64,000 bases of DNA from Saccharibacillus soli (GCA_002189105.1 NIOB01000001.1:1550001-1614000), one strand, 5' to 3'. Shown: positions 11,667 through 20,925, numbered from the stretch's first letter. Notes: generated from the letters alone by a model not told the origin. Numbers and translations: made by a program.

Positions 11667-13298
11667 ATGAGAAACTATACCCAAACATTCAAATCACTGG
11701 TAGTGATTGCAGCCGCAGCACTCACTTTGTCGGCATGCGGAGGCGGCGGTTATAGCAGCACCCAGGAAGCGGCAGCCAGCCCTTCCTCAACCGGAGCTGC
11801 AGCAGGAGGAACAGCGGTCATCGGGATCGTCAATCCACCGACTACACTCAACCCAATCAATCCCAACGATACCGCATCCACTCAGGCCATCAGCATCATG
11901 AACGACAGTCTGGCCGTGTTAAATGACAAACTGGAATTTGAACTTCGTCTCGCCGATTCCATCGAAACGGAGGATAACCAGACGTTCAAGATTCATATTC
12001 AGGACAAAGCAGCCTGGAGCGATGGAACCAACTTCACGACCGGCGACGTGGAATATACGCTCAAGATGATTGCCAACCCAAGCGTGACCAGCAACATCAA
12101 CCTGTCCTTTATCAAAGGCCTCAACGATTCCGGCAAGCTGGACACGGGTGTAAGCAGTATCTCCGGCTTCAAAAGTCTAGACGATAAGACATTCACCATT
12201 ACGACCAAATATCCGGTAGAGATGACGTATTTTAACGATGGATTCGGGGGCAAAGTACATTTCCTTCCCCAGCATGTGTTAAAAGATACGCCGCCCGAGT
12301 CCCTGGACACCAGCCCCTATATGCAGAATCCAACCGTTACGGTCGGTCCATTCAACTTCGTCAAGTTTGCCAAGGATCAATATATCCAATATCAAGCCAA
12401 TCCCAACTATTATCTGGGCGCTCCCAAGCTCTCGGGACTGTATTTGAAGATCATGACCGCTTCCAATCTCGTCGCGCAGATTCAGACCGGCGAAGTCGAT
12501 ACCAATATGGATCGCACCGGCCTGATTCCCGTTGAAGATTTTGAAAAAGTCTCCAACATGACCAACGTGACCTCTTCCTTCTCGCCGATCAGCACACCGG
12601 TATCCGTCATGTTTAACGTGAAGAAGATGAGCGATCCCAAAGTCCGTAAAGCGCTCGAAATGGCGGTCAATCGCCAGCAGATCGTCGATAAGCTGCTCAA
12701 AGGCAATGGCGAGATCGTCGATGGCATGCTGCCAAGCACCCACCCCTTCTTCGATAGCAGCATCCAACCTTATGCCTACGATCCGGAAGGCGCCAAGAAG
12801 CTGCTTGAAGAAGCGGGCTGGGACTTCAAACAGGTCATCAAGTTCTCGGTTCCGGTTGGCAACAAAGTCCGTGAACAGGCTTCCGAGCTGATGGCAGCAG
12901 ATTGGAAATCGATTGGCTTGCAAGTGGAAATTCAGAAGTTTGACTTCCCGACCCTGGTACAAAAATTGGTCTCCAACGATTATGAAGTGGGCGTCATCAC
13001 AATCCCTTATACAGCCGAGCCAAGCTCTGTGTTCAACTACTTCACTCCAAGCAGCGCGATGAACTTCACAGGCATCAATGATCCCAAGCTGACCGAGCTG
13101 ATTGAAAAAGGCGCGAAAGAAACCGACACTCAGGCACGTAAAGAAATCTACAATCAGGTGCAGCAGTATTTCCATGACAATGTGCCGCAGTTCTCGATGT
13201 ATGTGGATAAGCTGATGATCGTCCAATCCAATACGCTCAAGGGCAAAGTGGGGCCGGATGCGCTGAATCAATTGTATCTGTGGGAAAAGACCGAATAA
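11667..13298 (+). CDS. Peptide/amide ABC transporter substrate-binding lipoprotein (SBP family 5)
   Basis: A 543-residue secreted binding protein. A lipoprotein signal peptide ends in LTLSAC with the lipidated Cys at residue 24, followed by a Gly/Ser/Ala-rich tether. The mature part matches the family 5 (DppA/OppA) fold: GTAVIGIVNPPTTLNP at the start, FKIHIQDKAAWSDGTNFTTGDVEYTL, and VRKALEMAVNRQQIVDKLLKGNGE. It captures peptides or related acylated compounds and delivers them to the DppBC pore. The start is ATG 11667 with AAGGGGG upstream. Specificity cannot be read from sequence; the adjacent AbgB-like peptidase suggests N-acyl or aminobenzoyl amino acids (inference). Confidence 0.9.
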   Translation: MRNYTQTFKSLVVIAAAALTLSACGGGGYSSTQEAAASPSSTGAAAGGTAVIGIVNPPTTLNPINPNDTASTQAISIMNDSLAVLNDKLEFELRLADSIETEDNQTFKIHIQDKAAWSDGTNFTTGDVEYTLKMIANPSVTSNINLSFIKGLNDSGKLDTGVSSISGFKSLDDKTFTITTKYPVEMTYFNDGFGGKVHFLPQHVLKDTPPESLDTSPYMQNPTVTVGPFNFVKFAKDQYIQYQANPNYYLGAPKLSGLYLKIMTASNLVAQIQTGEVDTNMDRTGLIPVEDFEKVSNMTNVTSSFSPISTPVSVMFNVKKMSDPKVRKALEMAVNRQQIVDKLLKGNGEIVDGMLPSTHPFFDSSIQPYAYDPEGAKKLLEEAGWDFKQVIKFSVPVGNKVREQASELMAADWKSIGLQVEIQKFDFPTLVQKLVSNDYEVGVITIPYTAEPSSVFNYFTPSSAMNFTGINDPKLTELIEKGAKETDTQARKEIYNQVQQYFHDNVPQFSMYVDKLMIVQSNTLKGKVGPDALNQLYLWEKTE

Positions 13299-13330
13299 GA
13301 ACACCCCAATCCAAAGAAAGCGGTGATCGC

Positions 13331-14791
13331 ATGCGTCTGGCGGAAAAAGTATCGGAGCTGATCGAGCAGAAAAAGAGTCAATTTACGGAGGCCAGCGATC
13401 AAGTCTGGGGATTTGCCGAGATTCGTTACGAAGAATTCCGTTCGGCAGAGCTGCTTGCCAATCTTCTGAGCAGCGAAGGCTTCCAGGTGGAGCGCGAAGC
13501 AGCAGGAATCGCCACAGCCTTCGTCGCAAGCTATGGAAGCGGTAAGCCAGTCATTGCGCTGCTGGGCGAATATGATGCGCTGGCGGGGTTAAGTCAGCAG
13601 GCTGGGCTGGATGACTACGCACCGCTGGTGCCCGAGGGCAGCGGGCATGGCTGCGGACACAATCTGCTGGGAGTCGGAGCTTTGGCGGCAGCTGTAGCGG
13701 TAAAAGATTATCTGATCGAGAACCCTACAGCCGGCACCCTCCGCTTCTATGGCTGCCCAGCCGAAGAAAGTGGCGCTGGCAAGACGTTTATGGCTCGCAG
13801 CGGTCTATTTGATGACGTGGACGCCGCCATCACCTGGCACCCCGGCACCAGCCATGCCGTCATGCAGGTGACGTCCCTTGCGACCACGACCGTGCGGTTC
13901 CGCTTTCTGGGCAAAAGCACCCATGCTGCCGCCGAACCCCATCTGGGGCGCAGTGCGCTTGACGCTGTGGAACTGATGAGCGTTGGGGTCAATTATATGC
14001 GTGAGCATATGATTGACCAGGCCCGCATCCATTATGCGGTGCTTAACACGGGAGGAAGTGCCCCGAACGTGGTGCAATCCCAGGCCGAAGTGCTCTATTC
14101 GATTCGTGCCCCCAAGTCGGCACAGGTTCGTGAGCTGTTTGAACGGGTGCAGGATGTTGCACGCGGAGCGGCGCTGATGACGGGTACGCGTATGGAGTTT
14201 GCCGTAACGGGAGCCACGTCCGACCTCATTCCCAATCCGGCGCTGGAAAAAGTGATGCACCGGCATATGGAGGAACTCTCGCCGCCGGTTCCCACGGAGC
14301 AGGAGATTGCGTATGCGAAGCGGATCTTCGCCTCCATTCCCGAACCCGATAAACAATCCGCAGCCAGCCGCCGCAGCCGCGAGCAGGTTGAGGCGCTGCG
14401 GAACAATCCGCTGCTGCCTGTGCTTGAACCCCTGATTGCAGGCAGCATGCCGATGTCCGCTTCAACCGATGTCGGCGACGTCAGCTGGCTGGTTCCGACC
14501 GTGCAGTGTACAACGGCTACCTGGGCGTTCGCAACGCCAGGGCACTCCTGGCAGGTCGTGAGTCAGGGACAATCCTCCCATGCACACAAAGCCATGCTCT
14601 ACGCAGGCAAAGCGATGGCTGCCACGGCCATCGAAGCACTTCTTGATCCAGGACTGTTGGAGACAGCCAAGCGCGATCTGGAGTTACAGCTTGGCGACGA
14701 GTCTTATATCTGCCCGATTCCGTTTGATGTCTATCCGCCGCAGCCGGAGAAGCCGGTCGTGAAGCCAGAACCTGCTGCGGCTTCGCTCTAG
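13331..14791 (+). CDS. abgB: M20 metallopeptidase, AbgB-like amidohydrolase
   Basis: A 486-residue M20 family hydrolase resembling the AbgB subunit of p-aminobenzoyl-glutamate hydrolase. Motifs include LLGEYDALAGL, GHGCGHNLLGVGALAAA with the metal-binding His residues, PAEESGAGKTFM with the catalytic Glu, and TWHPGTSH. The C-terminal part keeps TDVGDVSWLVPTVQCTTATWA and GHSWQ. It is the last gene of the transporter operon, 33 bases after the binding-protein gene, so it probably cleaves the imported substrate. No AbgA partner is seen here; the symbol indicates family resemblance, not proven substrate. Start ATG 13331. Confidence 0.82.
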   Translation: MRLAEKVSELIEQKKSQFTEASDQVWGFAEIRYEEFRSAELLANLLSSEGFQVEREAAGIATAFVASYGSGKPVIALLGEYDALAGLSQQAGLDDYAPLVPEGSGHGCGHNLLGVGALAAAVAVKDYLIENPTAGTLRFYGCPAEESGAGKTFMARSGLFDDVDAAITWHPGTSHAVMQVTSLATTTVRFRFLGKSTHAAAEPHLGRSALDAVELMSVGVNYMREHMIDQARIHYAVLNTGGSAPNVVQSQAEVLYSIRAPKSAQVRELFERVQDVARGAALMTGTRMEFAVTGATSDLIPNPALEKVMHRHMEELSPPVPTEQEIAYAKRIFASIPEPDKQSAASRRSREQVEALRNNPLLPVLEPLIAGSMPMSASTDVGDVSWLVPTVQCTTATWAFATPGHSWQVVSQGQSSHAHKAMLYAGKAMAATAIEALLDPGLLETAKRDLELQLGDESYICPIPFDVYPPQPEKPVVKPEPAAASL

Positions 14792-14854
14792 GCGAGCTGG
14801 AACACCGGTATTTCCACTGAACCCATCGAGATGCTAAAAACATTCAGGCACAGC

Positions 14855-14906
14855 AAAACCCCCGAAAACCTTCGTCCCTAAATGGACCTGGCTTTCGGGG
14901 GTTTTT
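14855..14906. terminator. Bidirectional terminator between abgB and the siderophore-binding gene
   Basis: AAAACCCCCGAAA pairs with TTTCGGGGGTTTTT across a loop of about 25 bases that itself contains complementary segments. It serves the + strand operon end and the minus-strand gene ending at 14972. Confidence 0.85.
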
Positions 14907-14971
14907 GAAGTGTTCCATGGATCTTGCAGGTGCATGAGACTCGTAGAGACTCCTACCTTTTCCAGCTTTGC

Positions 14972-15964
14972 TTATTTCGCGTCGCCCAGGAATCCTTTTT
15001 CAAAAATACCCAGCAGATTCTCAAGCGTCATTGGATCGCTGTAAGACGCAGCAGCCGATTCAAATTCGATCACATGGCCTTTTTCCACAGCCGGGATCTT
15101 CTTCCAGACTTCGGAATCCATGATCTCGTTCGCCGCGTCCATCTTGCGGCTGACCGCTACGAAGTCGCCCATGTATTCCGGCAGCACTTCAAGCGACAAG
15201 GAATAATAACCGTCTTTGGCTACCGCTTGTTTCACTTTATCCGGCATTTTCAGCTTCATGGCCTGGTACAGAATCTCCGTACCACGTGCCCAGCTATCGC
15301 CCATTACGTAGGCGTTTTTGCCGTCGATCTCCAGCACGGCAACCGAAACATCGTCGCCGTATTTGGCTTTGATCTTCGCTCCAATGTCCGAGGCTCTCTT
15401 CGTGAAGTCTTCCACCCAGGCTTTGGCTTCATCTTCTTTGCCCAGCAGCTTGCCGATTTCGACCTGTTGATCGAGGTAGTTCAGCTTGCCCCATGTATAG
15501 ACAACCGTTGGCGCAATCTTGCTCAACTGATCCAGATTTTTGGTCGTCGATCCGGCGATGATGAGGTCGGGAGCCTGTGCAGCAATACTCTCCGGATCAT
15601 CTTCGGTCACGATGGCTACGCCTTTTAATTTATCGGTAAACAACGGGCTGGCACCTGTCCACTGATCGACACCCACAGGTGTCACACCCAGAGACAGTAC
15701 GTTCGGTGCGTTGGTCAGTGCGACAATACGAGCGGGATGAGCCGGAATCTCTACCGGTCCTGTCTCCGATTGGTAAGTCACTTTTCCCGAAGCCGCTTGA
15801 TCTTTGTTTGCATCAGTCTTCGATTCGGATGTGTTCGCCGAAGCTTCCGTACCACTTGCCGTAGAAGCTGTGGATTCCGCTTTTGGCGTGGCATTTCCGC
15901 AGGCACTTAACACCAGCATGAATAACAGCAGCAGCGCTGCTGCCATCAGAGATTGCTTTTTCAT
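14972..15964 (-). CDS. Fe(3+)-siderophore ABC transporter substrate-binding lipoprotein
   Basis: A 330-residue secreted lipoprotein of the FecB/FepB class III binding-protein fold. The signal peptide (MKKQSLMAAALLLLFMLVLSAC) is lipidated at Cys, followed by a long Ser/Thr/Ala/Glu linker. The fold signatures are HPARIVALTNAPNVLSLGVTPVG and PDLIIAGSTTKNLDQLSKIAPTVVY. It captures ferric siderophores outside the cell for a FecCD-type permease. The start is ATG 15964 with AAGGGGG upstream; the frame extends to 16027 only by running through the Fur box. No permease or ATPase is adjacent, so it must use one encoded elsewhere, possibly the pair at 60.9-63 kb. Confidence 0.9.
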   Translation of the reverse strand: MKKQSLMAAALLLLFMLVLSACGNATPKAESTASTASGTEASANTSESKTDANKDQAASGKVTYQSETGPVEIPAHPARIVALTNAPNVLSLGVTPVGVDQWTGASPLFTDKLKGVAIVTEDDPESIAAQAPDLIIAGSTTKNLDQLSKIAPTVVYTWGKLNYLDQQVEIGKLLGKEDEAKAWVEDFTKRASDIGAKIKAKYGDDVSVAVLEIDGKNAYVMGDSWARGTEILYQAMKLKMPDKVKQAVAKDGYYSLSLEVLPEYMGDFVAVSRKMDAANEIMDSEVWKKIPAVEKGHVIEFESAAASYSDPMTLENLLGIFEKGFLGDAK

Positions 15965-16011
15965 AAGCCGAATATCCCCCTTGAGTTCTGTCTCTTTTTT
16001 GTTTTCGGAAA

Positions 16012-16065
16012 TGATAATCATTATCACGTCTCCAAAAGTTTAGACTGATTGAGAACCAATGTCAA
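16012..16065 (-). promoter_or_regulatory. SigA promoter with perfect Fur box
   Basis: On the minus strand, TTGACA (16060-16065), a 17-base spacer and TAAACT (16037-16042) form a SigA promoter. Ten bases downstream sits TGATAATGATTATCA (16012-16026), a perfect 7-1-7 Fur operator placed over the likely transcription start. Expression of the siderophore-binding gene is therefore expected only when iron is scarce. Confidence 0.9.
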
Positions 16066-16075
16066 TATAAAGCGA

Positions 16076-16109
16076 CAAAAAAGCGGCTCCCCTGCTTGGG
16101 GAAACCGCT
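16076..16109 (-). terminator. Terminator of the YcaQ-like gene
   Basis: On the minus strand, AGCGGTTTCCCC and GGGGAGCCGCT form an interrupted stem followed by TTTTTTG, just beyond the stop codon at 16124 and before the next promoter. Confidence 0.75.
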
Positions 16110-16123
16110 CCGGTCTACAGGCG

Positions 16124-17338
16124 TTAATTACCGGGCGGCAGCACGCCCTCAAAAGTCGTACCCAGCGAAGCCGCAAATCGATGCAGCGCACGTTCCACGC
16201 TGCTGCGCACCGCCGGATCGGCTCCTTCTCCGTCTTCCCACCACCACTGCTTGATGACCAGCGGCTCCTGTCCGCGCTGCTTCTCCGGCTCAAATCGGGC
16301 GACGAAACGCCCATCAGCCGCTACCGGCAGCACATAATAGCCGTATTTGCGCTCTGCGGCCGGCTTGTAGACCTCCCAGCGGTAATCAAACCCGTACAGC
16401 TCCAGAATCAGCCTGCGGTCCCACAGCAGGTTATCCAGCGGCGCCAGCACACAGGCGCGTATTGGGCGCCCCGCTGCCCGGGGCTTGCCTTCCGCGGCCA
16501 GCGGCCCGGCCGCAAGCGAAGCTTCCAGCAGTGCCGCGTCGCTCGTGCGCAGGTACAGCGGATGTCCGAGTCCCTCGACCTCCACAGGCAGAATCTCGCC
16601 GCGCTCAAGCAGCGCCTCAAAAGCGGCCAGCCGCTGCGCCGCTTTCATCCCCGTCATGAGCAGCGCATCGCTCGGACGGTTCCACAGCAGCCCCACGCTG
16701 CCGATTCGCCGCAGCAGGCCCCATTCGTAATAAGCCGCGTCGCTGTCGAACGGATCGCACAGACCGTATACCTCGGCAGGCACGATCCGCTCCGCGAGAT
16801 CGTAATATTTTCGGCCCGAGACCTTGCGCTGCACCACCAACCGGCCGGCAAAATACGAACCCTCCAGCGCGGCTCTGGCCAGCCGCGTCGGTCCCCAGGC
16901 CCAGTCGATCTTCTCATCGTACGCCAGATCGGCGGAGCAGAGAGGCCCTCTCTCCCGAATCTCCTCCAGTACCGCTGTAGCGGCAGCCGGATTTTTCTGG
17001 AACCAGGCCTGATGTCTCTGACGATGACGCTCAAAGTACGGCCAGTCCTCCATCGGGAAGATCGCCATATTTTTATCCCAATAATCCACCAGACTGCGTT
17101 CTTCGTAGAGCAATTCCCAGAGCATCCGCCGATCAAAATCCGCGATGCGCGATTGCAGCACCAGCTCCGGGTTCGTGCCTACTACGTTCAACGGATCAAA
17201 CTGGATGCAGCCCACACGACGGATGTAAGCCATGATCCCGGCTTTGCCTGACGAATCGAACTCATGCGACAGACCATGATAATCGAACAGAAAACGCTGC
17301 GCCTGCTCCCGCGTCAGCGAATAACGCTGCTGAGTCAT
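16124..17338 (-). CDS. YcaQ-like winged-helix protein (HTH_42 family, possible DNA glycosylase)
   Basis: A 404-residue protein of the winged-helix HTH_42 family that includes E. coli YcaQ, a DNA glycosylase that unhooks interstrand crosslinks, and AlkX. The N terminus (SLTREQAQRFLFDYHGL) and the CIQFDPLNVV segment match the family; the latter contains the QxD motif (here QFD) reported as catalytic in YcaQ. The later DYWDKNMAIFPMEDWPYFERHR and PLDNLLWDRRLILELYGFDYRWEVYKPA segments are also typical. The start is ATG 17338 with AAAGGGG eight bases upstream. A role in crosslink repair or resistance is a family-based inference. Confidence 0.78.
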   Translation of the reverse strand: MTQQRYSLTREQAQRFLFDYHGLSHEFDSSGKAGIMAYIRRVGCIQFDPLNVVGTNPELVLQSRIADFDRRMLWELLYEERSLVDYWDKNMAIFPMEDWPYFERHRQRHQAWFQKNPAAATAVLEEIRERGPLCSADLAYDEKIDWAWGPTRLARAALEGSYFAGRLVVQRKVSGRKYYDLAERIVPAEVYGLCDPFDSDAAYYEWGLLRRIGSVGLLWNRPSDALLMTGMKAAQRLAAFEALLERGEILPVEVEGLGHPLYLRTSDAALLEASLAAGPLAAEGKPRAAGRPIRACVLAPLDNLLWDRRLILELYGFDYRWEVYKPAAERKYGYYVLPVAADGRFVARFEPEKQRGQEPLVIKQWWWEDGEGADPAVRSSVERALHRFAASLGTTFEGVLPPGN

Positions 17339-17486
17339 CTCCCATGCCCCTTTCCTGCTCGGCTCCTCGATTCCCGGACTCATGAACCAGACTTATGAGC
17401 CATACCCATGAGCGGGTTTTTCCATCTGCCCATTTTACCGCGTGAACCTGGACAACTGCATGTCTGATTCTCCCTGCGGCTCACCT

Positions 17487-18278
17487 TTAACCCTTGAACA
17501 TCAGCCGAACCGCCGCCACCAGGAGGCAGACGGACAACACGCGAACGACGGCGATCGCCGGAATCTTGGACGCAATCCGCGCTCCAATCTGGCCTCCCGC
17601 CAGCGCCCCGATCGCCAGCCAGATGAATTTGTCCCACATCACATGACCCAACACCGCATGGGAGACGGTGCCCACGAACGCTGACAGCAGGATGGAGAAC
17701 ATGGAAGTCGCCGTGGCGATATGCGGAGGAAAAGCGAGAAATAAAATCATCGTCGGAACCATCACCGAGCCGCCGCCAATACCGAACAAACTCGACAGGA
17801 AACCGACAAAAAAAGCGACTCCCGACGCAAAGGTCAGATTAAACGAATACTCATGCCTTATGCCGGACGCATCCAGCAGACTTCGGCTGACATTGGGCTT
17901 CAGGAATCCGGAGCGGCTTTTGGTCGGCTTGAAGTTAATCGAGATGGCCATCAGCACCAGGAAGATCCCCAGCGAGACAAAAAATACCCGATTTTCTACC
18001 ACTCCGGTTGTCCACGCACCGAGAATCGAACCCGGAATCATGGCGATGGCAAAAGACAATCCGCTGCGGTAGTCGATTCTTTTCTGCCCCGCGTAAGCAA
18101 TCGTACTGGAGATGGCGCTCACGAACAGCACAGCCATTGACGTACCCGAGATGTCGGATACCGGAATCACGTACATCAGTGCCAGCACGGGCACCATGAT
18201 AAATCCACCGCCAAGTCCCGCCACCGCTCCACAGATCGAAGCAAGCATCCCGACAGCGATCAGAATGAAAATTTCCAT
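17487..18278 (-). CDS. TauE/SafE family membrane transporter
   Basis: A 263-residue integral membrane protein with about seven to eight hydrophobic segments in two related halves, each with a glycine-rich motif: GAVAGLGGGFIMVPVL near the N terminus and SSLFGIGGGSVMVPTMIL in the middle. This is the signature of the TauE/SafE anion permeases, several of which export sulfite or sulfoacetate. The substrate cannot be assigned; no sulfur-metabolism gene is nearby. AAAGGAT precedes the ATG at 18278. It lies upstream of the YcaQ-like gene, about 150 bases away, and the two may be cotranscribed. Confidence 0.87.
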   Translation of the reverse strand: MEIFILIAVGMLASICGAVAGLGGGFIMVPVLALMYVIPVSDISGTSMAVLFVSAISSTIAYAGQKRIDYRSGLSFAIAMIPGSILGAWTTGVVENRVFFVSLGIFLVLMAISINFKPTKSRSGFLKPNVSRSLLDASGIRHEYSFNLTFASGVAFFVGFLSSLFGIGGGSVMVPTMILFLAFPPHIATATSMFSILLSAFVGTVSHAVLGHVMWDKFIWLAIGALAGGQIGARIASKIPAIAVVRVLSVCLLVAAVRLMFKG

Positions 18279-18600
18279 ATGTATATCCTTTCTGCAAGAC
18301 GTAAAATAAGATCCTTATGTTGATTTACCCTGTCAGATCAATTTGTCGCAGCAGTTCTCTGAGCGACTTCTGCTCCCGCCGATCATCGGCTTCCTACACA
18401 TCCATTCTCCACCAATCGTCGCTTCCTTCAGTGTAGCCTGTATGCCTAAACGTAAGCAAGAAAATCAGATACTTGGCGAGCTGCAGAAACGAAGGGTAAA
18501 ATGGGAATTGGAATGAGCAAAAGGGATTTAAAGCTGCGCTTTCTATCCGATTACGACTAAGCTTCCGGCGAAAGGGAGCGTTTCAATAAGGAGATTGCCG
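18279..18600. other. Intergenic region between divergent genes
   Basis: This 322-base gap separates the divergent transporter and DUF3916 genes. A plausible promoter for the rightward gene is TTGGCG (18473-18478), an 18-base spacer and TAAAAT (18497-18502). No gene, repeat or terminator was recognised. Confidence 0.4.
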
Positions 18601-19107
18601 ATGCGTAACCCGAAAATCCGAGGACTCAAACGCAGAACCCGTCAGACGATCAGGCAGATTCTCACGCACACTTCCACGTTCCCTGAACATTTTGAACATG
18701 GATATTGGCATCTGCCTATTCCTGCCGATTACCGATTCTTGAGCGCAAACACCACGCCTCGGGGGGTCAAGCGGCGCTGTTTGCAGGCCTTGTTGAACCA
18801 GGCGGTTCATCTTGCCCATGGCAAACCGCATGACTCCCAGCAATACCGCGTGATCGTAGCGATCGACCTGCCGAATCTATGGAGTTCGCAGATCATTATT
18901 TTTGCTGACGAGAATGTCTTCCAGCGCTTCTTCCAGCGGAGCGGCGAACAGCAGTGGCTTCCTCTTCCCTGCTCTCGAAGCCTACAGGCCGAATGGGGAT
19001 TGTCCGCTCCAGACGATTGGCAGCAGTCCGGCTTTATGCAAGTGATTACCTATGCTGACGGTAACCGGGATGAAAACGAACTGTGGTTCATCGGCGAATT
19101 CAAATAA
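18601..19107 (+). CDS. DUF3916 domain-containing protein
   Basis: A 168-residue soluble protein, rich in basic residues at the N terminus (RNPKIRGLKRRTRQTIRQIL). It has the conserved segments of the DUF3916 family as I recall them: GYWHLPIPADYRFL, TPRGVKRRCLQALLNQAVHL, RVIVAIDLPNLWSSQIIIF and a C-terminal ELWFIGEF. The family is found in Firmicutes and has no established function. The start is ATG 18601, seven bases after AAGGAG. It is a one-gene unit closed by a strong terminator. Confidence 0.72.
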   Translation: MRNPKIRGLKRRTRQTIRQILTHTSTFPEHFEHGYWHLPIPADYRFLSANTTPRGVKRRCLQALLNQAVHLAHGKPHDSQQYRVIVAIDLPNLWSSQIIIFADENVFQRFFQRSGEQQWLPLPCSRSLQAEWGLSAPDDWQQSGFMQVITYADGNRDENELWFIGEFK

Positions 19108-19109
19108 AA

Positions 19110-19138
19110 AAGAACCCTCGATTTACCGAGGGTTCTTG
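19110..19138. terminator. Bidirectional terminator, DUF3916 gene / mhqD
   Basis: AAGAACCCTCG / CGAGGGTTCTT stem with an ATTTAC loop, between convergent genes. It is flanked by an A run on the left; the right side has only a short T stretch. Confidence 0.8.
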
Positions 19139-19161
19139 AACCGTTCGTTTCCGGAGCATAA

Positions 19162-19773
19162 TCAGCCGGCAAAATGTTCCGCGAACCAGCGCCGGGCGCC
19201 TTCCGCTTCCGTCCGGGTCAGCTGATGGCCGAAATGCTCCCAGTTTGCTTTGACCGCTGCACCCGCGCCTTCAAGCAGCGCAATCAACTCTTCCGTATTG
19301 GCAGCTGGCACCATGCCATCATTGCGTCCTGCGCCGACAAACACCTGTACGCCGCTCATATCCGGCAGGTCCAAGCCGCGCATCGGCACCATGGGATGGT
19401 GCAGGAGCGCTCCCTTGAATGCACCGTCGAAATGGAACATCAGGCTGGCGGCGATATTCGCGCCGTTGGAATAACCCAGTGCCACCAGGTTGGAAGCATC
19501 GAAGCCGTACTGTTCGGACGCTTGCGTGAGGAAATCACGGATCTCATGCGTACGGAAGACCAGATCCTCCTCATCGAATACCCCTTCCGCCAGACGGCGG
19601 AAGAAGCGCGACATTCCATTCTCGGATACATTTCCCCGCAGCGACAGAATCGAAGCGCCGGGTGCGATCATTTCCGCCAGCGGGATCAAGTCCTGTTCGG
19701 TGCCTCCTGTTCCGTGAAAGACCACCACAGTGGGCAGAGCCTCATTCGTTCCTTTTTGAAAAATATGCTGCAT
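19162..19773 (-). CDS. mhqD: MhqD-type carboxylesterase/hydrolase
   Basis: A 203-residue alpha/beta hydrolase of the phospholipase/carboxylesterase group, close in pattern to B. subtilis MhqD. It shows the oxyanion-hole strand VVVFHGTGGTEQDL, SLRGNVSENGMSRFFRR, the nucleophile elbow GYSNGAN with the catalytic Ser, the acid region GAGRNDGMVP and a C-terminal HFGHQL His. B. subtilis MhqD belongs to the MhqR regulon induced by quinones and catechols. Here it follows mhqO (105 bases) in the same direction. GAGGAG precedes the ATG. An internal promoter was not seen, so cotranscription with mhqO is likely. Confidence 0.85.
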   Translation of the reverse strand: MQHIFQKGTNEALPTVVVFHGTGGTEQDLIPLAEMIAPGASILSLRGNVSENGMSRFFRRLAEGVFDEEDLVFRTHEIRDFLTQASEQYGFDASNLVALGYSNGANIAASLMFHFDGAFKGALLHHPMVPMRGLDLPDMSGVQVFVGAGRNDGMVPAANTEELIALLEGAGAAVKANWEHFGHQLTRTEAEGARRWFAEHFAG

Positions 19774-19878
19774 GGAAGATCGTCTCCTCTCAAAATGAAG
19801 GTTTATAGGCATAAGTGGACAAGCAATCTGTTAAAAAAGTGTTTCTCACGCGCTACAGCTTAATGCGATGGGAACTCA

Positions 19879-20832
19879 TTAGCTCTCGTTACGGTTCGCC
19901 AGGTCTCTCACTTCGATCGGCAGCAGTCCGTTCTGGATCTGGGTGCGCCGATCTTCATACCAGTCGGGCAGCATCAATTCCTCGCCCAGGTGCATGGGAT
20001 CTTCATCCACCGCGAAACCTGGAGGGTCGGTTGCAATCTCAAAGAGAATTCCGCCTTCTTCCCGGAAGTATACCGCATGGAAGTACTGCCGGTCGATCAC
20101 CGGAGTCGGTTGGAAGCCTGTGCTGCCGACCGCACTGCGCCACAGCTCATGCTCCTCAAAATCGGCTGCACGCCATGCAATGTGATGCACGGTGCCTGCG
20201 CCGCCTGCTCCTCTCGGCACAGCGGTCATCGGCAGGTCAATCAGATTGCCCAGTTCTCCGGCTGCCCGGAAGCGCATGAAACCTGCGAACTCACCGATTT
20301 TCTCCATTCCCAGCACCGATTCCAGTACATAGGCCGTACGTTCCGGGTTAACACTGTAAAGTACGGCACCGCCAAATCCTTTGATGGCATGATCGGCCGT
20401 TACACCCCCGAATTCCCAAGTCGATGCCGCACCGGCCTCGCGTTCCACCAGCTCAAGCTGGAGTCCTTCATTGTCCTTGAATTGCAGATAATGTTCGCCG
20501 AACCGTTCTGCTTCCGTAAAGGAAATTCCGAAGTTCCGCAGCCGTTTTTTCCAGAATTCCAATGTCCCTGTCGGAATGACATAAGTGGTAAAACCAACCT
20601 GTCCGCCACCGATCCGTCCTCTGCGTGCCCCAGGGAAAGGGAAAAACGTAATGATCGTACCCGGTGCACCTTCTTCGTTGCCGAAGTACAGATGGTAGAC
20701 GTCCGGGGCATCGAAGTTGATCGTTTTTTTGACCAGACGAAGCCCCAGTACACCTGCGTAAAAATCGACATTAGCTTGTGGATCACCTGCGAAAGCCGTG
20801 ATATGATGGATTCCCGCTGTTTGCAAAGTCAT
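19879..20832 (-). CDS. mhqO: Ring-cleaving dioxygenase MhqO
   Basis: A 317-residue protein with two vicinal-oxygen-chelate (glyoxalase/extradiol dioxygenase) modules. The first starts IHHITAFAGDPQANVDFYAGVLGLRLVKKT, the second TVHHIAWRA; these carry the metal-ligand His residues, with a later Glu in GILFEIATDPPGF. It is expected to bind a divalent metal and open hydroquinone or catechol rings, detoxifying quinone-type electrophiles. AAGGAG lies eight bases before the ATG at 20832. An operator matching the one before mhqR precedes the gene, so it is probably repressed by MhqR. Confidence 0.88.
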   Translation of the reverse strand: MTLQTAGIHHITAFAGDPQANVDFYAGVLGLRLVKKTINFDAPDVYHLYFGNEEGAPGTIITFFPFPGARRGRIGGGQVGFTTYVIPTGTLEFWKKRLRNFGISFTEAERFGEHYLQFKDNEGLQLELVEREAGAASTWEFGGVTADHAIKGFGGAVLYSVNPERTAYVLESVLGMEKIGEFAGFMRFRAAGELGNLIDLPMTAVPRGAGGAGTVHHIAWRAADFEEHELWRSAVGSTGFQPTPVIDRQYFHAVYFREEGGILFEIATDPPGFAVDEDPMHLGEELMLPDWYEDRRTQIQNGLLPIEVRDLANRNES

Positions 20833-20851
20833 GATTATCGCTCCTTATTTA

Positions 20852-20898
20852 TATGTTTTATTTTAAACTTCTTAAATTCAAAGTATTAGACCTGTCAA
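20852..20898 (-). promoter_or_regulatory. mhqO promoter region with MhqR-type operator
   Basis: An 18-bp imperfect palindrome ACTTCTTAAATTCAAAGT lies at 20867-20884, inside a 34-base stretch (20852-20885) that closely matches the stretch before mhqR. A TTGACA on the minus strand at 20893-20898 is a probable -35, putting the operator within the promoter. The -10 element is uncertain. Confidence 0.7.
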
Positions 20899-20925
20899 GG
20901 ATTCCTCTTCTACGAGAACGGCACG

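Noticed and set aside
14972-16027. Longer N terminus for the siderophore-binding lipoprotein
   Set aside because: The extension is a translation of the Fur box and leader; the lipoprotein signal peptide begins at the ATG at 15964 with its own ribosome-binding site.
16049-17251. 400-codon plus-strand frame opposite the YcaQ-like gene
   Set aside because: Basic, repetitive composition and no domain pattern; the opposite strand matches a known family.
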